Part shown: positions 60,017-64,000 of the stretch, piece after piece
Position numbering within the stretch: the first letter of the stretch is position 1
How the letters are laid out: each line of letters begins with the position of its first letter
Assembly (NCBI GenBank): GCA_021209875.1
Contig: JAGYVD010000001.1
Location: forward strand, 1,612,001 to 1,676,000
Length of the DNA stretch: 64,000 bases
DNA from: Rosellinia necatrix
Lineage: Eukaryota > Ascomycota > Sordariomycetes > Xylariales > Xylariaceae
Direction: 5' to 3'
Position numbers and translations under genes: made by a program
Notes under the pieces: model-generated
Databases searched by the model: none
What the model was told of the DNA's origin: nothing
The model's input: only the letters and a program-made list of their open reading frames with translations

Positions 60017-60335
60017 TCTCCCCTCCCTCCCGGGGTCTTGTGTTTTCTCTTCTTCTTTTTTTTCAATCGTTCGGAAAACACTGCTTCAGCACTGCTATTG
60101 AACAAATCGCTTTACAAAGAACTATTTTCGTGATACTCACTGCGCTCTGTGATCATTGTACAATCCATTATCACACGTTCGACTATCGCCCCCAGCTTTT
60201 ACAACACCGCTCACGCTTCGATTATCGCTTTTGCACGCATTAGCTCGACATCTCAAGTCTTCAAGTCTTGTAAGTAACCACTCGATCGTCTCGTGTGCTA
60301 ACAAATTCCCACTTGTTCACACCCCCGAAGTCATC

Positions 60336-62662
60336 ATGTCGTTCGGAAAAGCACTCCAATCCGTGGCCTTTTACCTGGTCTCCTGCACCCCGTGCCACCA
60401 GGCCCAGCACAAGCGCCGCCTCAAGAAGGTGGCCCGCGAACAACGACGTGCTCGTCAGCGACGCTTCCGCGAGACAGGCTTGGAAGACTACCATATCGAA
60501 GCCTTTGCTACTAACCCATATTGGGCCACCGAAATCGATGGTAAGTCTGCCCCCTGCCATTCATCCGATCCTTCCTTGTGATTGTCTATGTCTGCTCGTT
60601 GCCTCCCCATGCTTCTCCTCGTGATCACCGCCTTCTCTGACCACCCCGAACCTCGCCAGCTGGACCTCACTACGAGAAGTACCCCAAGAAGACCAAGCCT
60701 CCTGACAAGCGACCGACAACTGGCACTGGCCATGATACTGACACCGAGCCTGCCGGGGGGCCTTCCAACACCAATACCACCAAGAAGAAACCCGTCCGCA
60801 ACACTGCCACCACCGATCCCACCACTGCCACTGCCCCAGCCACCATTGACCATGGTGCCAACACCAAGCCGGCCAAGGGCGCTTCCAGCAACACCATCAA
60901 GAAGAAGAAGTCTTCCAACGGCACCACCACTACTACCCCTCCCCCCATCCCCCCCATCCCCTCCATCTCCCCCATCGATACTAACATCATCACCGCCATC
61001 GACACCACCATCACCACTACTCCCACTGATACCACCGCCACTACCACCCCCACTGACGCCACCGCTATTACTCCCACCGATACCGCCGCCACTACCCCCA
61101 CTGATGTCACCCGTGCTCCTTTCATCGCTATCTGTAATGTCCCAGGCACCGACAACGTCCCCGACATCTATAGTCGTGACAACATCACCATCCCCAGAGC
61201 CTATGGACGTGACAACACCACCAACCCTACTAACCCCACCGACGCTGAGACTGCCACTGCCCCTGATACTGGCACCAAGCCCGCCCACGTCTCCTTCTCC
61301 AAGCCCAAGAAACCCAGCAAGTTGAAGACTAGAACCCCCGTCTCCAAGACCATTTGTATTGCCCCCGGCTCCCGAGTTGCCCTGGAGCCGCCTCCTCCAC
61401 CTCCCAAAATCCGCATCCCCCGTCCCCTTTCTACCTCTTCTCGCAGAGAGAAACTCCCCAACCTCTTCCCGCGTGTCACTCCCAAGATGCCTATCGAAGA
61501 CGAGTATGACATGCCCATTGTGCGCCCACCGTCTGTCAAGCCCAATATCGCCTGGATGGTGCAGCCCCCTTCCCCTGCTCGACTCATGGAACCCAAGGCC
61601 TCGGCCAGCTGCGAAAGCTTGGTGAGCTGGACAACAAGCGTTATCAGTGATTCAAGCAAGGCAACCACCCCTGGTCGCCAGGAACGCAACCGAATGGTGT
61701 CCAAAATCTGCGCCAAAATCATGGACCCATACGCCACCACCTCATCTGGCAACTCACTCACCACCGACCCATATGCCACCTACTCATCTGGCAACTCACT
61801 TATGGCGCCCTCAACCCTCTCACCCTTTGCCTCACCCCCCATGAGCCGCTCCGCCTCCCCTCCCGGCGACGACGACTCGACTCCTGCCCCGACGACGCTC
61901 CAGGAAATGGTTTAGTCGACCTTACGCCGAGGTAAGTCATTCCCCAACCCACTCTGACCTTCTTTCACTTTCTTTCACCTTGATTTGCCCCCTCCCCCCT
62001 CCTAACTCTTGATCCTGTAGCAGCAACCCCCATGCCCAAGGGGAAAGAACCTGTACGACCAACTCCCCCCGACCGAGATCAAGATACGAAATCACCCGAT
62101 CTACCTGAGGGATCACTTCAGAAACCCAAGCGAGTGAAACGACCACGCCGCCGCTTCGAGTCCGATTGGTCAAGCAGTCGCAGTGGTTGGGATGATGTGA
62201 TCAAACCTTATCCCCGAGGCATGTAGTAAGTCTTCCCCAGTCATCTATTTGCATTTTTGATCCCGCCTGCCCTCGACCCCGACATCATCTAACCTAATGC
62301 CTCCTCTTACCCACGCCCATTTCCTACAATCCCCTCTCCTTTCAACCTCCTTTTCCACAGCATCTCTTTCCTACATCACCCCCTCACCCCCCCACCCACT
62401 TCCCCTCGACTCTTTGCAACCCTCGTCTTCCCATCTGTTTCCCGTGTCAAACACGAACGCCAACACCTTCAGCACCGAATGGCCTGAGAAGTACGACGAC
62501 AACGAATACATCAAACGACCAGACCACAAGAAATTTGGCAAGACGTTCGTTCGAAAACGTCTTTGGAGCGACTGCATGCCTCCCCCTCCCGGCTTTGGCT
62601 GCCAGCCACACGAAGATCCCGTCAAATCGACCTATCGTGAGGAATTGGGCATTCCACGATGA
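60336..62662 (+). CDS. Low-complexity fungal protein with an in-frame TAG before its last exons
   Basis: Exon 1 (60336-60540) encodes a hydrophobic start, SCTPCHQAQHKRRLKK, and NPYWATEID. Exon 2 (60660 on) continues with AGPHYEKYPKKTKPP and a long Thr/Pro-rich, repeat-containing stretch (a DPYAT..SSGNSL duplication near its end). A TAG at 61913-61915 would end the protein at 486 residues. Sixteen bases later a consensus donor (GTAAGT at 61932) joins in matching phase to 62021-62225 (MPKGKEPVRPTPPDR..., SDWSSSRSGWDD) and 62473-62662 (EWPEKYDDNEYI..., stop). All three junctions agree in phase, so these exons look like the original C-terminus, for a total of 623 codons. I know similar N-termini in uncharacterised ascomycete proteins; no function is assigned. 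Confidence 0.65.
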
Positions 62663-62869
62663 TTTGCCCCGGCGAAAAGGAATTTGTGAAGGAAACAGCG
62701 TTGGAATATTGCAAGCGTTCGACTTTTGTTTGGTTTATGAGTGTTTGAGTGTTTGGTTCCTGTAAGCGCTGGAATGTTTTGAGCGATTGGTTTTTGTCAG
62801 GGTTGAAATTTTGTACTTAGAACTTCGAGGTCGTTGGGTTTTGTCCAACGACCTCACTCCCAACACACA

Positions 62870-63095
62870 CTTCATCCACCATCTACACTCCCAATCCATC
62901 ATCCATACACCCAATCCATCATCTACACATCCAATCCATCATGTACACATCCAACCCATCATCCACACGCCCCATCTGCCTCACCCATCTATACACATTA
63001 CCCATCCGTACACACCACCCATCCATCGCCTACACGCCCCATACGCATCGCCTACACGTCCTACCCACCACTGCCCACCATCCACAATCTTGTTT
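62870..63095. repeat. Degenerate CCATCATC-ACAC repeat array
   Basis: Many copies of CCAATCCATCATCTACACA-like units of about 16-18 bp with drift towards the right. It produces His/Ser/Thr-rich open frames in all three + frames, which are artefacts. Confidence 0.7.
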
Positions 63096-63390
63096 TCAAG
63101 TCGTTGGGGTTTTTGCCCAAGTGGGATTTTTACCCAACAAGCGCTTCATCATTATCCATCGTCACTCCTTTCACATCGACGGGTTTTTTTTACCCAAGTG
63201 GGTTTTTCCCGTCCTTTCACTCTTTCATATCATTGAGGGTTTTTGCCCAAGTGGGATTTTTGCCCAGCAAGCGCTTCATCATTATTCATCGTCACTCTTT
63301 TCGAACCGTTGGGGTTTTTTTTTTCCCAAGTGGGATTTTTCCCCAACGAGCACTTCATCATTACATATCATCACTATTTTTCGCCTCCGC
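63095..63390. repeat. Four imperfect direct repeats with GGGTTTTT-CCCAAGTGGG core
   Basis: A block GGG-T(5-10)-CCCAAGTGGGATTTTT-CCCA followed by CAAGCGCTTCATCATTA recurs near 63105, 63185, 63236 and 63310. Each unit contains short self-complementary GGG and CCC pieces that could pair. Confidence 0.75.
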
Positions 63391-63750
63391 CCTCCTAAGC
63401 AATACTACTGTACCCCCCCCCCTCTTTATTGGTTTTTAACCTATCTTGCTACGTGACTGTTGTAAAACCGTAAGCCCATCTTGTAAATGTCCGATTGAGG
63501 TATTAGTCACCTCTAGTAGATAATGGTTTCTCTGTGCTTTGGCGAATGCTATTGTAGACTGCCAGCGTAGCGTATTGTAGCATAGTTCCGTGACCTGGTG
63601 AATATTAATTATAGGCATGCTAAACCGAAGGGGCGTAGATTTAGAGTATATTCGTTAAACTTCTATTATGTTCACGGCTGACTAATCTACCTAACTCATC
63701 CAACGACCAGAAAACAAGCAATGCCTTATGTATATCTTGGACTGGCGATC

Positions 63751-63753
<3 letters not shown>

Positions 63754-63818
<65 letters not shown>

Positions 63819-63823
63819 GTGCG
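63754..63823. repeat. Compound (TA)n(GT)n microsatellite
   Basis: About 15 TA units followed by about 14 GT units with GCGT interruptions at the end. Likely polymorphic. Confidence 0.95.
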
Positions 63824-63888
63824 TTACCACGAACCGCGTTGGGTGCGTTGGGTTGGGTTGGGTAGGGAGGGGGGCGGGGATGCGCGAC

Positions 63889-64000
63889 TCACGGGTCGCC
63901 AACCCAGCCGCCGTCGACGACGTAGTTGCTGCCGGTGATGGCGCTGGAGTCGTCGGCGGCGAGGAAGAGGACGAGGCGGGCGACCTCGGCGGGGCGGAGG
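63889..64000 (-). CDS. SDR C-terminal end, cut by the window edge
   Basis: The last 36 codons of a classical short-chain dehydrogenase run off the right edge of the window. The segment reads [31 protein letters not shown], the typical C-terminal block of the family in which xDGGW closes the beta sheet. The stop codon is at 63889-63891. NAD(P)-dependent oxidoreduction is the expected activity; the substrate cannot be judged from this fragment. It is unrelated in position to the SDR gene at 3-4 kb. Confidence 0.88.
   Translation of the reverse strand, partial: LRPAEVARLVLFLAADDSSAITGSNYVVDGGWVGDP

Larger units (their letters stand above)
54753..60335. other. 5.6-kb gene-poor, AT-rich region with two solo LTRs and a minisatellite
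   Basis: No gene is supported on either strand. It contains the LTR copies at 55790-55996 and 57537-57743 and a 13-bp minisatellite at 59214-59347. Base composition is clearly lower in GC than the flanking genes, as in decayed transposon islands. The right end is the TATA-containing promoter of the next gene. Confidence 0.55.
62663..63888. other. Intergenic with two repeat types, no gene seen
   Basis: It holds a CCATCATC/ACAC-type degenerate array (62870-63095), a set of about 60-100 bp dispersed units (63095-63390) and a TA/GT microsatellite at the right end. No coding evidence. Confidence 0.55.

Noticed and set aside
60488..61288. 266-codon Gly/Ser-rich frame on the minus strand
   Set aside because: Antisense of the Thr/Pro-rich exon 2 of the 60.3-kb gene; composition alone explains it.
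19988..61915. UAG reassigned to Gln in this genome
   Set aside because: Several intact genes here (GFA, SDR, esterase, small secreted protein) end properly at TAG, so the two internal TAGs are local events.

Overview
The window reads as nuclear DNA of a filamentous ascomycete (Pezizomycotina, most likely a Sordariomycete). Protein genes are split by short GT-AG introns of about 45-110 bp, often with a CTAAC/CTGAC branch site. The families are typical of moulds: a Zn2Cys6 regulator, an NLR-like NB-ARC protein with an alpha/beta-hydrolase N-terminus, a 2EXR protein, a GH13-CBM20 amylase, a GH17 relic, a fungal ferroportin and a DUF300 transporter. Long intergenic stretches are full of CCTA/TAGG repeats and degraded retroelement LTRs. 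The genus assignment is not attempted; class-level placement is inference.

Layout. 0.5-6.9 kb: four small-enzyme genes (SnoaL/NTF2-like protein, GFA-type zinc protein, SDR, seven-exon HSL-type esterase). 9.3-10.8 kb: a six-exon Myb-repeat protein. 11.9-12.5 kb: an isochorismatase-like hydrolase. 14.3-16.1 kb: a DUF300/Ost-alpha membrane protein. 18-19 kb: an internally deleted GH17 glucanase pseudogene. 19.7-23.1 kb: an NLR-like gene whose near-identical TPR array is cut by an in-frame TAG. 25.8-26.4 kb: a small secreted protein. 27.0-28.1 kb: a 2EXR protein. 29.2-29.9 kb: a frameshifted FSH serine hydrolase. 30.6-35.7 kb: ferroportin and a membrane-anchored multicopper oxidase in tandem. 38.9-41.7 kb: a Zn2Cys6 regulator. 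43.5-46.0 kb: a secreted alpha-amylase with two CGGN8(C/A)GG motifs upstream. 46.7-47.3 kb: a conserved secreted protein. 48.9-51.1 kb: LSM8 and a nucleoside hydrolase, convergent. 53.5-54.8 kb: a lysine-rich membrane-anchored protein. 60.3-62.7 kb: a low-complexity protein gene with an in-frame TAG. 63.9 kb to the right edge: the C-terminal end of another SDR.

Three points stand out. First, ferroportin and a multicopper oxidase lie side by side, echoing the animal pairing of ferroportin with hephaestin/ceruloplasmin; a shared iron-export role is inference. Second, three otherwise intact genes (SDR, FSH hydrolase, Zn2Cys6 regulator) lose frame exactly in G/C homopolymer runs, which points to base-calling errors more than to real pseudogenes. 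Third, three copies of a 207-215 bp LTR family (TGTCA...TGACA or TCACA, two with perfect 5-bp target duplications) identify an unannotated retroelement family. Gene models were built by hand from reading frames, splice phase and family motifs; no database search was possible.
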